The notes beneath the pieces are model-generated. The model searched no databases. It was not told the origin of the DNA and saw only the letters and a program-made list of their open reading frames with translations. 33,558 nt of DNA, from NCBI GenBank assembly GCA_022787085.1, contig JALFVE010000030.1, positions 1 to 33,558 of the forward strand, read 5' to 3'. Positions 19,229-27,769 of the stretch are shown here, in pieces. Source of the DNA: Oscillospiraceae bacterium. GTDB lineage: Bacteria; Bacillota; Clostridia; Oscillospirales; Ruminococcaceae. The position numbers and the translations under genes were made by a program. Every line of letters begins with the position of its first letter. Position 1 is the first letter of the stretch.

Positions 19229-19256
19229 ATTATACCACAGTCAGCCAATTTGTCAA
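19229..19256 (-). promoter_or_regulatory. Sigma-A promoter of HD/CmpB operon
   Basis: Minus strand TTGACA (complement of 19251-19256), 16-base spacer, TATAAT (complement of 19229-19234). It is divergent from the capA-like promoter 42 bases away. Confidence 0.85.
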
Positions 19257-19297
19257 GGAATTTTGATGATACTTTGTAATTGTAACCAAATTTTAAC

Positions 19298-19326
19298 TTG
19301 ATTTTCATTGTGAATGGTAGTATAAT
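19298..19326 (+). promoter_or_regulatory. Sigma-A promoter of the CapA-like gene
   Basis: TTGATT at 19298-19303, 17-base spacer, TATAAT at 19321-19326, about 90 bases before the chosen start. Confidence 0.8.
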
Positions 19327-19415
19327 AAGGATAAAGAAAGAAAAAGAGGGAAAATTTCCCGAAAAAATGAACAAAAGACAGAGGGTCCATACCCTCTGCT
19401 CAGGAGATGTACATA

Positions 19416-20525
19416 ATGAAATTACTGAAAACCGCAGCTTGCTTTGCAGCAGTTTCCGCTGTAATGATCTACGGCTGTCAAAAGCTTTATAAAGACGGCG
19501 GATATACTGATTTTACAGGTGCAGACGTGGCAGCGGAGACCGTTCCGCCGCAGGAGATAGTTACAGAAGTGATAACCGAGCCCGTATCGGATAAGGAGCT
19601 TTCCCTCACCGCAGGGAAGAGCGTGACCTTCACCTTTCTCGGTGACTGCCTCCTTGCCTCAAATGCGGGAGATACCCGTCCCGATTCCTTCAAGGCATAC
19701 GCCGAGGAAAAGCCCGCCTCATATTTTCTGGAGAAGGCTCTGCCCGTGTATGAAAGCAGCGATTTTGTTGTGGCAAATAACGAATTTGTCATGTCCGACC
19801 GCAGTCTTGCAAAGACCGCAAAATCGGGAACAGCCTTCTGGTTCAGAGCGCCGACCTCCACTGCGGATATCCTTAAAAGCGGCGGAATTGATATAGTCTC
19901 CATCGCCAATAATCATACCATGGACTACGGCACAGGCGGATATAATGATACCGCCGAAGCCCTTGACAGCGCAGGCATAATCTGGGGAGATCTCGATCAC
20001 CCCGTTTATGTTGAAAAGGAAGGAGTAAAATTCGGTATCCTCTGTACGAATATGTTCGGTGCCAATTACGAGCCCATAATCACTCCTAAGATAGAGGAGC
20101 TTAAAGAAAACAGCGATATCCAGATACTCTTTTTCCACGGCGGCACCGAAAAGGAGCATATTCCCGAGGAATGGCTTATGGAGCTTTGCCATAAATATGC
20201 AGACATGGGCGTTGACCTTATTGTAGGCTCCCATCCCCACGTTCTCAGACCAATGGAAACCTATAACGGGGTAGGTATAATCTATTCTCTCGGCAATTTC
20301 TGCTATGGAGGCAGCAGGCTTCCCGAAAACCGAACAGTTATCCTGACCGAGACCTTCAATTTCGATGAAAACGGCTCATATATCTCACAGGACGAAAGCT
20401 TCATCCCGTTTTATGTGTACGGCGGAGAGCATAACAACTGGCAGCCCACCCCCGTCACCGACCCTGTTGAAATATCCAAAACACTTGCATTTATGTACGG
20501 CGGAAAGGATTCCCCCATTGACTGA
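19416..20525 (+). CDS. CapA family protein (poly-gamma-glutamate capsule / metallophosphatase-like), probable lipoprotein
   Basis: 369 residues from ATG 19416, since AGGAG lies 9 bases upstream; the ATG at 19407 abuts that site. The signal ends in 'MIYGC' (Cys21), a possible lipobox. After a Thr/Glu-rich linker the PGA_cap domain starts at 'VTFTFLGDCLL' (Asp77) and includes 'VVANNEFVMS', 'IDIVSIANNHTMDYG', 'ILFFHGGTEKEHIPEEWL', 'VDLIVGSHPHVLRPME' and 'GIIYSLGNFCYGG', all characteristic motifs of the calcineurin-like fold of CapA. It would act on the outer face of the membrane. No other cap genes are adjacent, so a role in capsule synthesis is not certain. Confidence 0.92.
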   Translation: MKLLKTAACFAAVSAVMIYGCQKLYKDGGYTDFTGADVAAETVPPQEIVTEVITEPVSDKELSLTAGKSVTFTFLGDCLLASNAGDTRPDSFKAYAEEKPASYFLEKALPVYESSDFVVANNEFVMSDRSLAKTAKSGTAFWFRAPTSTADILKSGGIDIVSIANNHTMDYGTGGYNDTAEALDSAGIIWGDLDHPVYVEKEGVKFGILCTNMFGANYEPIITPKIEELKENSDIQILFFHGGTEKEHIPEEWLMELCHKYADMGVDLIVGSHPHVLRPMETYNGVGIIYSLGNFCYGGSRLPENRTVILTETFNFDENGSYISQDESFIPFYVYGGEHNNWQPTPVTDPVEISKTLAFMYGGKDSPID

Positions 20526-20544
20526 TATATTTATAATGAAAATA

Positions 20545-20578
20545 AAAATCCTGAGAATTTTTCCTTCTCGGGATTTTT
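20545..20578 (+). terminator. Intrinsic terminator after the CapA-like gene
   Basis: Stem AATCCTGAGAA / TTCTCGGGATT (one G-U pair) at 20547-20557 and 20565-20575, followed by TTTTTGCTTTTT. Confidence 0.85.
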
Positions 20579-20639
20579 GCTTTTTCTGTTAAAAAAGATA
20601 ATCTTTACCCCGATTACCCGAAAAATTAATTAAAATATA

Positions 20640-20668
20640 TTGATTTTAAACAGTAAATGATGTAAAAT
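20640..20668 (+). promoter_or_regulatory. Probable promoter of the esterase-met operon
   Basis: TTGATT at 20640-20645, 17-base spacer, TAAAAT at 20663-20668. An inverted repeat (ATATCGG at 20707-20713, CCGATAT at 20731-20737) lies in the leader. No cobalamin or SAM riboswitch pattern was seen between here and the first start. Confidence 0.6.
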
Positions 20669-20762
20669 AATATAGAATACATTTACGTTTTCTCCCAAAA
20701 GGGGTAATATCGGAGAATATCGTCACATTCCCGATATGGATTATTTGAAAGGATGGATATAA

Positions 20763-22292
20763 ATGGGAGCATTGACCACAGCAGCTATCTTCACCGACCA
20801 CATGGTAATACAGATGGGAAAGCCGATAGTAATATGGGGACATGATTACAGCGGCAGAAAAATAACAGCATCCTTCTGCGGATATACAGCCGATACGCTT
20901 TGCATCGACAATCGCTGGGAAATAACCTTCCCGCCCGTAAATACCTACGGAGGGCCCTATGAGCTTACCCTCACAGACGGCAGTGAAGCTCTCACCATCA
21001 GCGATATAATGATAGGCGAGGTGTGGATAGCAGGCGGTCAGTCCAACATGGAGCTTGAGCTTCAGAATGAGTGCCACAGCGAAGCTGAGCTTGCTGCCTG
21101 CGAAGGCTCAAACGTAAGATTTTATTATACCAAGAAAAATCCCTATATTGATGAATTTTTCTATATTGACGAAAAGAACGGCGGCTGGGCGCTCCCCTCT
21201 TCGGAAAATTCCCGCTGCTGGTCAGCGGTTGGCTATTATTTCGGAAAGAAGCTTGCAGCGGACCTGGGCGTTACCGTCGGAATAATAGGCTGCAACTGGG
21301 GCGGCACCTCCGCCTCCAACTGGATAGACAAGAAAAATCTTATCCGTGACGAGGATACAAGAACCTATGTTGACGAATACGACAAGGCAATGGAAGGCAA
21401 GACCGTTGAAGATTATCTCAAGGAACTTCGTGAATACCGTGAATGGGAAGCGGAGTGGCAGCCGAAAATAAATGAATTTTATCAGAATAATCCCGAAGGA
21501 AGCTGGGACGAAGCGCAGGAATATGCAGGCAGTCCCTCAAGATGGCCCGAGCCTTTGGGACCCCGTTCTCCATTCAGAGCAGGCGGATTGTATGAAACAA
21601 TGCTCAGAAGAATAGCCCCCTACAGCGCCAAGGGCTTTATCTACTATCAGGGCGAATCCGATGACCATAAGCCTCAGATGTACGAAAAGCTTCTGAAAAT
21701 GCTTATCTCCCAGTGGCGCACCGACTGGAACGACCCCGAAATGCCCTTTATAATGGTACAGCTTCCCATGTTTATAAACCGAGGCGAGGAGGACAGGAAA
21801 AACTGGTGCCTTATCAGAGAAGCCCAGATGAATACTCACCGCACCACCGCCAACACAGGAATCGCCGTAATCCTTGACTGCGGAGAATACGGCAATATTC
21901 ACCCCGTAAACAAGGTTCCCGTAGGCGAGCGTCTTGAAAAGCAGGCAATGTATCATGTCTATGGTAAGCTCAGCGCAGCCGAAGCCTATGGACCTATATA
22001 TTACCGTTCATATCCCGAGGAGGACTGCTTCATTCTGGAATTTAAGTATGCCTCAGACGGCTTTGAGCTTAAAAATGAAGCGACCCCAAGCGGCTTTGAG
22101 GTTGCAGGAGACGATAAGGAATATCACCCCGCAGCAGCGCAGATACTGAGCGGCGGAAAGATCCGTCTCACAAGCCCCGAGGTAAAGGAGCCGAAATATG
22201 CCCGTTTCAAGTGGCAGAACTATGCGGACGTGACCCTGTTCGGCAAGAACGGAATCCCTGTTGCGCCCTTCAGAACAAATCCCGAAGCGTAA
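20763..22292 (+). CDS. Sialate O-acetylesterase family protein (SGNH-type)
   Basis: 509 residues. The N-terminal beta domain starts 'TTAAIFTDHMVIQMGKPIVIWG'. The nucleophile motif is 'VWIAGGQSNMELEL' (Ser94); other family elements are 'AVGYYFGKKLAADLGVTVGIIG', 'NWGGTSASNWI', 'KGFIYYQGESDD' and 'YGNIHPVNK', with the catalytic His-containing loop. No signal peptide is visible, so the protein is probably cytoplasmic. It would remove acetyl groups from sugars, sialic acid or plant glycans being typical. metF starts 13 bases downstream in the same direction, which is an unexpected neighbour; the promoter at 20640 probably serves the whole block. Confidence 0.88.
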   Translation: MGALTTAAIFTDHMVIQMGKPIVIWGHDYSGRKITASFCGYTADTLCIDNRWEITFPPVNTYGGPYELTLTDGSEALTISDIMIGEVWIAGGQSNMELELQNECHSEAELAACEGSNVRFYYTKKNPYIDEFFYIDEKNGGWALPSSENSRCWSAVGYYFGKKLAADLGVTVGIIGCNWGGTSASNWIDKKNLIRDEDTRTYVDEYDKAMEGKTVEDYLKELREYREWEAEWQPKINEFYQNNPEGSWDEAQEYAGSPSRWPEPLGPRSPFRAGGLYETMLRRIAPYSAKGFIYYQGESDDHKPQMYEKLLKMLISQWRTDWNDPEMPFIMVQLPMFINRGEEDRKNWCLIREAQMNTHRTTANTGIAVILDCGEYGNIHPVNKVPVGERLEKQAMYHVYGKLSAAEAYGPIYYRSYPEEDCFILEFKYASDGFELKNEATPSGFEVAGDDKEYHPAAAQILSGGKIRLTSPEVKEPKYARFKWQNYADVTLFGKNGIPVAPFRTNPEA

Positions 22293-22305
22293 AAAAAGGA
22301 GCACT

Positions 22306-23169
22306 ATGAAAATATCAAAGCTTTTCGGCAGCGGAAAATGCGTTTTTTCCTGCGAGGTATTCCCACCCAAGAAGAATATGCCCGCCGATACGATATATGC
22401 AACTCTTGACAGCTTAAAAGAACTGAATCCCGCCTTTATCAGCGTGACCTACGGAGCAGGCGGCACAGACGGGGACAACATTACAGGAGAAATTGCCTCC
22501 TATATAAAAAACAATCTGGGCGTGGAATCCTGCGCCCACCTGACCTGCGTAAGCAATACCAAAGAGGATATCGACATTCTTCTTGATGATCTGAAGAAAA
22601 GGGGCATTGAAAATATCCTTGCGCTCAGAGGAGATATCAATCCTGAGCGTCCTCCCAAGCATGATTTTGAGTATGCCTGCGAGCTTATATCCTATATAAA
22701 GCAGAAGGGAGATTTCCATATCTCCGCCGCCTGCTATCCCGAATGTCATATCGAAGCTCCCGATATGATAACCGATATCCGTCATTTAAAGGAAAAGGTG
22801 GATGCAGGAGCAGAGCATCTCATGTCCCAGCTTTTCTTTGATAATAATATCTTCTTTGATTTTCTTGAAAAAGCAAGGATAGCAGGGGTAAATGTTCCCA
22901 TTGAAGCGGGAATAATGCCCGTAATAAATAAAAAGCAGATCGAGCGGATGGTATCAATGTGCGGAGCAAGCCTTCCAGCAAAATTCACCCGAATGATGGC
23001 AAAGTATGAAAATTCCCCCGAAGCACTGAGAGACGCAGGCATTGCCTACGCCGTAGATCAGATCGCCGATCTTATTTCCGCAGGAGCAGACGGAATACAT
23101 CTGTATACAATGAATAACCCATACGTTGCGGAAAAGATCTATTCCGCTGTTGCAGGACTGCTGAAATGA
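22306..23169 (+). CDS. metF: Methylenetetrahydrofolate reductase
   Basis: 287 residues from ATG 22306, with AAGGAGC just upstream; an in-frame extension to 22261 runs back into the esterase gene. TIM-barrel features are 'FSCEVFPPKK' (Glu as catalytic acid), 'FISVTYGAGGT', 'HLTCVSNTKEDID', 'NILALRGDINPE', 'HISAACYPECHIEA' and 'LMSQLFFDN'. The enzyme reduces 5,10-methylene-THF to 5-methyl-THF, the methyl donor for MetH, which is two genes downstream. The next start overlaps its stop by 4 bases. Confidence 0.96.
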   Translation: MKISKLFGSGKCVFSCEVFPPKKNMPADTIYATLDSLKELNPAFISVTYGAGGTDGDNITGEIASYIKNNLGVESCAHLTCVSNTKEDIDILLDDLKKRGIENILALRGDINPERPPKHDFEYACELISYIKQKGDFHISAACYPECHIEAPDMITDIRHLKEKVDAGAEHLMSQLFFDNNIFFDFLEKARIAGVNVPIEAGIMPVINKKQIERMVSMCGASLPAKFTRMMAKYENSPEALRDAGIAYAVDQIADLISAGADGIHLYTMNNPYVAEKIYSAVAGLLK

Positions 23170-23843
23170 TAGAAATAAAATCCATCGACCGAAAGGAAGC
23201 ATTGCGGTATCTTTCCTGCCGGGACGAAAAAAATATCGGAGAAACCGCCTCAGCATATCTTGACGAATGTGAAAAAAGACTGCTTGAGGTCATAACGCCG
23301 AAGTATCTCTATAAATATTTTCCCTTGATAACCGAAAACGGCATTCCCGTCATCGAGGACTGCCCGCTCCCGCTGGAGGGAAAGAATATCGCCGCCCACC
23401 TTGAAGGCTGCTCAGGAGTGATCCTGATGTGCGGAACAATAGGAAGCGGCGCCGACAGACTTATCAGAATACTCCAGATCGAAGATATGGCAAAAGCAGT
23501 CATAGCCGATGCATTTTCGGGAGCCGCCGTTGAGCAGGTCATGAACGAAGCGGAGAAACAAATCAGGGAAGATTTTGCGGGAAAATATTTCACATGGCGC
23601 TATTCCCCGGGCTATGGTGATTTTCCCATCGACCTGCAAAAATCCCTTCTTGCAGTCCTTGACGCCCCGAGAAAGATCGGGCTGTGCGCCTCAGACAGCA
23701 AAATGCTTGTTCCCGTAAAATCGGTTACAGCTGTGATGGGCGTGTCGGACACTCCCCTGCCGCCCCAAAAAAGGGGCTGCGTTACCTGCAATATGCGGGA
23801 ACGCTGTCAATTCAGAAAGAGAGGACTCCACTGTGGATCTTAA
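23166..23843 (+). CDS. Stand-alone methionine synthase reactivation-domain protein
   Basis: 225 residues related to the C-terminal AdoMet-binding activation domain of cobalamin-dependent MetH. The family motif is 'RYSPGYGDFPIDLQ' (residues 145-158), with the preceding 'MAKAVIADAFSGAAVEQVMNE' helix. A Cys-rich tail (C205, C208, C214, C223) is typical of the separate form in clostridia and might bind metal. The neighbouring MetH lacks this domain, so the protein most likely supplies it in trans, reducing and remethylating cob(II)alamin with SAM and an electron donor. It overlaps metF by 4 bases and metH by 11 bases. Confidence 0.9.
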   Translation: MIEIKSIDRKEALRYLSCRDEKNIGETASAYLDECEKRLLEVITPKYLYKYFPLITENGIPVIEDCPLPLEGKNIAAHLEGCSGVILMCGTIGSGADRLIRILQIEDMAKAVIADAFSGAAVEQVMNEAEKQIREDFAGKYFTWRYSPGYGDFPIDLQKSLLAVLDAPRKIGLCASDSKMLVPVKSVTAVMGVSDTPLPPQKRGCVTCNMRERCQFRKRGLHCGS

Positions 23844-26214
23844 AAAATTATTATCTGAGCGAGAATTTGTATTTTTAGACGGCGCCATGGGAACCATGCT
23901 CCAGAAAAGCGGACTGAAAACGGGAGAAATACCCGAGCTTTTGAATCTCACCCATCCCGAGATAATCGAAAATATCCATTCAATGTATATCGAAGCAGGC
24001 TCGGATATCGTCTATGCAAATACCTTCGGAGCAAACCGCTATAAGCTTGAAGGCAGCGGACATACCCCCAAGGAGCTTATCTCCGCCGGGATCGCCTGTG
24101 CAAAGAGAGCCTGCGAAAAAAGCGGAAGAGAAGCCTATACCGCCCTTGATATCGGACCTATCGGGCAGCTTCTTGAACCGACGGGAAGCCTTTCCTTTGA
24201 GGAAGCCTATGAGATATTCAAGGAGGAAGTTCTTGCCGCCGAGGAAGCCGACCTCATAGTAATCGAGACAATGACCGACCTTTATGAAGTCAAAGCCGCC
24301 CTCCTCGCCGCCAAGGAAAGTTCCGACAAGCCCGTAATCTGTACTATGACCTTTGAGCAGAACGGCAGGACCTTCACAGGCTGTTCCTGCTCTGCGATGG
24401 CACTGACCCTTGAAGGACTGGGCGCCGATGCCATCGGCGTGAATTGCTCTCTCGGACCCAAGGAGCTTCTGCCCGTAGTCCGTGAAATATGCCGATGGAC
24501 AACACTCCCCGTTGCTGTCAAGCCCAACGCAGGTCTTCCCGACCCCAATACAAATCTCTATAACGTCACCCCCGAGGGATTTGCGGAAGCAGCAGCAGAA
24601 TTTACGGAAATGGGAGTAAAAATTCTGGGCGGCTGCTGCGGAACAAGCTCCGATTATATCCGTGCGCTCACAAATAAGCTTTCGGATAAAAAGGCAGTGG
24701 AACGCACTGTAAAAATCCCCTCTGCAGTATGCTCCTACTCCAATACAAGCGTAATTGACCGACCCCGCATAATCGGCGAGCGAATCAATCCCACAGGAAA
24801 AAAGCGCTTCAAGGAAGCTCTGAAAAACGGCGATATAAACTATATTCTGGGACAGGCGATCGAGCAGGCAGGAGCAGGCGCAGACATTCTCGATGTAAAT
24901 GTGGGACTTCCCGATATCGACGAAAAAGCAATGATGGTGCGAACTGTTAAGGCATTGCAGGGCGTTACCGATCTGCCTTTGCAGATAGATTCCACCATTC
25001 CCGAGGTCATAGAAGCCGCCCTTCGTGTGTATAATGGAAAAGCCATCGTAAACTCAGTAAACGGCGAAGAAAAATCCCTTCAAACTATCCTGCCCATCGT
25101 AAAGAAATACGGTGCCGCAGTGGTGGGACTTGCCCTTGATGAAAATGGCATACCCAAAAAAGCGGACGAGCGCTTTGCCATAGCCGAAAAAATAATGCAT
25201 CGGGCAATGGAAATAGGCATACCCAAGCAGGATATATTCATCGACTGCCTCACCCTCACCGCCTCCGCTGAGCAGGAGGGCGTAATGGAAACGGTCAATG
25301 CCCTCCATCGTGTAAAGCAGGAGCTGGGACTGAAAACCGTCCTCGGCGTGTCCAATATCTCCTTCGGACTTCCGAACAGGGAGCTGATAAACAGCAATTT
25401 CCTCCAGATGTGCCTGACCAACGGTCTGGACCTGCCGATCATAAATCCCAACATCCCCGCAATGACAGGTGCAGTCCGAGCATATAAGCTTCTTACAAAT
25501 ATTGATAAAAACGCCGCAGAATTTATTGCCGCATATAATAACGCCGCCCCCGCAGCCGCACCGAAGCCCGTAACGGGAGAACTGAACGTCAGCCCCGAGG
25601 GACTGCTTTTTGCAGTCAGAAACGGACTCAAGCAGGACGGAGCAATTATAACGGAAAAGCTTCTTGAGACAACCGATCCAATGATTATCGTTGATGAAAT
25701 GCTTATCCCCGCCCTTGACAAGGCAGGAGCGGATTTTGAAAGCGGACGGATCTTCCTTCCCCAGCTTATCCTTTCCGCAGGAGTTGCGCAGGCAGCCTTT
25801 GAGGTGATAAAATCAAAGATCAGCAAGGAGGGAAGCACCGTATCCAAGGGCAAGGTGGTGCTTGCCACCGTCAAGGGAGATATCCATGATATAGGCAAAA
25901 ACATTGTAAAGGTCCTCCTTGAAAACTACGGCTATGAGGTCATAGATCTGGGCAGAGATGTGGAATATCAGGCAGTAGCGGATGCAGCAATGTCAGAGGA
26001 TGTGAAGCTTGTTGGACTTTCCGCACTTATGACAACAACTTTGAGATCCATGGAAGAGACGATCGCACTTCTCAGAAGGGTAAAGCCGGAAATAAAAATA
26101 GTTGTAGGCGGAGCAGTTCTCACCCCCGAATACGCCGAAAAGATCGGAGCAGACTTCTATGCAAAGGATGCCAAAGCCACCGTTGATGCCGCAAGAGAGG
26201 TTTACGGACAATAA
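23833..26214 (+). CDS. metH: Cobalamin-dependent methionine synthase (three-module, no reactivation domain)
   Basis: 793 residues from a GTG at 23833 with GAGAGGA upstream. Module 1 (1-285) is the homocysteine domain with zinc ligands C205, C268 and C269 (GVNCS, GGCCGTS). Module 2 (about 310-565) is the pterin-binding domain (RIIGERINPTGKKRF, DVNVGLPDID, GVSNISFGLPNR). Module 3 (about 575-793) is the cobalamin cap and Rossmann domain with 'KGDIHDIGKNI', where His685 is the lower cobalt ligand (DxHxxG), then 'VGLSALMTTT' and 'IVVGGAVLT'. The activation domain present in E. coli MetH is missing and is encoded by the gene just upstream. It transfers a methyl group from methyl-THF to homocysteine. 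Confidence 0.97.
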   Translation: MDLKKLLSEREFVFLDGAMGTMLQKSGLKTGEIPELLNLTHPEIIENIHSMYIEAGSDIVYANTFGANRYKLEGSGHTPKELISAGIACAKRACEKSGREAYTALDIGPIGQLLEPTGSLSFEEAYEIFKEEVLAAEEADLIVIETMTDLYEVKAALLAAKESSDKPVICTMTFEQNGRTFTGCSCSAMALTLEGLGADAIGVNCSLGPKELLPVVREICRWTTLPVAVKPNAGLPDPNTNLYNVTPEGFAEAAAEFTEMGVKILGGCCGTSSDYIRALTNKLSDKKAVERTVKIPSAVCSYSNTSVIDRPRIIGERINPTGKKRFKEALKNGDINYILGQAIEQAGAGADILDVNVGLPDIDEKAMMVRTVKALQGVTDLPLQIDSTIPEVIEAALRVYNGKAIVNSVNGEEKSLQTILPIVKKYGAAVVGLALDENGIPKKADERFAIAEKIMHRAMEIGIPKQDIFIDCLTLTASAEQEGVMETVNALHRVKQELGLKTVLGVSNISFGLPNRELINSNFLQMCLTNGLDLPIINPNIPAMTGAVRAYKLLTNIDKNAAEFIAAYNNAAPAAAPKPVTGELNVSPEGLLFAVRNGLKQDGAIITEKLLETTDPMIIVDEMLIPALDKAGADFESGRIFLPQLILSAGVAQAAFEVIKSKISKEGSTVSKGKVVLATVKGDIHDIGKNIVKVLLENYGYEVIDLGRDVEYQAVADAAMSEDVKLVGLSALMTTTLRSMEETIALLRRVKPEIKIVVGGAVLTPEYAEKIGADFYAKDAKATVDAAREVYGQ

Positions 26215-26330
26215 GATTATAGCACATTTGTTTTAAAATATCAATAGAAAAATCAAACAAATTTTCTTGTATATTTTCGGCACATTTGTATCAATTCAAA
26301 AAATATTCCTGTGAACCCACACAAAAATAA

Positions 26331-26372
26331 AAATCGGAAAACGGCAATAATGAAGCTGTTTTCCGATTTTTT
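26331..26372 (+). terminator. Intrinsic terminator after metH
   Basis: Perfect 12-bp stem AAATCGGAAAAC / GTTTTCCGATTT (26331-26342, 26358-26369) followed by TTT. It lies 117 bases after the metH stop; the AT-rich DNA between (26215-26330) holds a GCACATTTGT repeat seen twice, but no gene. Confidence 0.88.
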
Positions 26373-26482
26373 AACTTTTCCCCATCATTCCTCAGATTTC
26401 GCTAATCCGGGCTGATATACTGACAGGGACATGAATAGCATAAGCATTGTCTGTCAAAAATATAGCGGAGAGGATTGATACA

Positions 26483-26998
26483 ATGAAAAAAACAATTGCC
26501 GTAATTTTATCGGCAGTCATATTCGGCTCAGCATCCTGCGTCTGCGTCTCGGCGGACGGCGTAACCGAAGAAACGCTGCCCGTGCCCGATGTTGACACCG
26601 AATTTAAAACCTACATGGATTATCGCAGGATAACCGATACCGATTCCGTCCAGTATGCCCTTCAGCAGGAAGCATACACAGACAGTCTGGGAATAAGGCG
26701 CATAGGCGAAGATGTGTGCGTCGCCTTAGGAACAGCCTACACCGACAGCTGCGGAGAGCGCTTCGAGATAACGCTGGATTCGGGAAACACCTTCACCGCC
26801 ATAGTGGGCGATATCAAAGACGACAGCGATACCGACCCCACCAACCGATATGTGGAGCTTTGGGAGGGTCATGGCGATATGGTCGAATTTATCGTTGAAA
26901 CGGAAAAGCTGGACAAGACCGTCCGAATAATGGGCAGCATAGGAGAATACGATAAATACAGCGGCTCGATCACCGCCATAGTTCCCCTTGATAAATAA
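26483..26998 (+). CDS. Secreted protein of unknown function
   Basis: 171 residues from ATG 26483, with AGAGGA 8 bases upstream; the frame extends to 26447 but without a site. The signal peptide is MKKTIAVILSAVIFGSASCV followed by a probable cut after the following Ala (VSADG), giving a mature acidic domain with beta-rich character. Motifs such as 'YALQQEAYTD', 'GIRRIGEDVCVALGTAY' and 'ERFEITLDSGNTFTAIVGDI' may belong to a small fold that binds something at the surface, but no family was recognised. It stands alone between two terminators. Confidence 0.78.
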   Translation: MKKTIAVILSAVIFGSASCVCVSADGVTEETLPVPDVDTEFKTYMDYRRITDTDSVQYALQQEAYTDSLGIRRIGEDVCVALGTAYTDSCGERFEITLDSGNTFTAIVGDIKDDSDTDPTNRYVELWEGHGDMVEFIVETEKLDKTVRIMGSIGEYDKYSGSITAIVPLDK

Positions 26999-27004
26999 AA
27001 AAGT

Positions 27005-27044
27005 ACGCAGGCAAGCGGATTATGTCCGATTGCCTGTGTTTTTT
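27005..27044. terminator. Bidirectional terminator
   Basis: Ten-base arms ACGCAGGCAA (27005-27014) and TTGCCTGTGT (27030-27039) with an inner GGA/TCC pair; T6 follows on the plus strand and ACTTTTTT on the minus strand. It ends the secreted-protein gene from the left and the cys operon from the right. Confidence 0.85.
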
Positions 27045-27070
27045 GATCTTTAAAAAAAGAGATTTACCGT

Positions 27071-27757
27071 TTATTGAGCCTCAAAGCTCACCGACTCAAC
27101 CGTAACGATCGTATCACCTGAGGTGCAAATCTTTTCTACTATATCCATGCCGTCAATGACCTGCCCGAAAACAGCGTATACTCTGGCATAATTGGGCACT
27201 CCGCCAATGTCAGCAAAAGTACTGCTGACCTCTTTCAGCTCGCTTTCATCGCTTCTGAGATATTCCTTTTCGTCCTCCGAAAGCTCAATCGAGTTGATAA
27301 AAACAATATCACCCTTTTCCGTCATGCAAACAGCGCCCTTGAAGGGCCAGAGATCAATGCTGAGCTCTGCCGAATACGGCTCTTCGCTTGGAGAATCAAG
27401 AGTAAAAATGCTTTTCAGATCGTAAAGACCCGCCTTCATGCCATTGTAAGCGCCGCTTTCACATTCGCTTTTGAATCTCCGAACAGCCTCGGGAGCCTCC
27501 TCGGGATAGAGAACAACGGTAAACTCCCCCGCTGTAGTGGAAATGACCGCCTTTTCGGCTCCTGCGGGAGGATCTCCCAACTGAATAAGCTCCATTCCCG
27601 AATAATCCTCCGCAGCAGCGGGAGCAGGAGTCTGAGCCTGCTTCTCGGCATATTCGGAATAGCTGTTAACGACCCCCATGACCATCATGAAGCCCAGAAT
27701 AAAAATGACAGTAAGAAAAACAGTAGATTTTCTGATTCGGATAGTTTTAGTCTGCAT
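27071..27757 (-). CDS. Membrane-anchored cyclophilin-like protein with a degenerate active site
   Basis: 228 residues. One N-terminal membrane segment (about residues 12-32) anchors an extracellular domain after an Ala/Pro/Gln linker. The cyclophilin fold is seen in 'AVISTTAGEFTVVLYPEEAPEAVRRFKSECES', 'FKGAVCMTEKGDIVFINS' and 'ARVYAVFGQVIDGMDIVEKI'. The usual catalytic stretch (F-H-R-x-I ... Q-G-G-D-P) is not conserved; this region reads 'GLYDLKSIFTLDSP'. Peptidyl-prolyl isomerase activity is therefore uncertain and it may be a binding protein only. It lies 12 bases after cysS, as the last gene of the T-box operon. Confidence 0.82.
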   Translation of the reverse strand: MQTKTIRIRKSTVFLTVIFILGFMMVMGVVNSYSEYAEKQAQTPAPAAAEDYSGMELIQLGDPPAGAEKAVISTTAGEFTVVLYPEEAPEAVRRFKSECESGAYNGMKAGLYDLKSIFTLDSPSEEPYSAELSIDLWPFKGAVCMTEKGDIVFINSIELSEDEKEYLRSDESELKEVSSTFADIGGVPNYARVYAVFGQVIDGMDIVEKICTSGDTIVTVESVSFEAQ

Positions 27758-27769
27758 TTCGTCACAGCC

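Noticed and set aside
20526-20762. Cobalamin or SAM riboswitch upstream of the esterase-met genes
   Set aside because: I looked for the conserved boxes of these riboswitches before the esterase and found only a small inverted repeat; the region is too AT-rich and short for either.
25080-25904. Open frame of 274 codons on the minus strand
   Set aside because: Antisense to metH; serine/arginine-rich composition is typical of shadows of GC-skewed codons.
26221-26291. GCACATTTGT repeated about 60 bases apart after metH
   Set aside because: Only two copies of ten bases in AT-rich DNA; chance is a fair explanation and there is no array or element around it.
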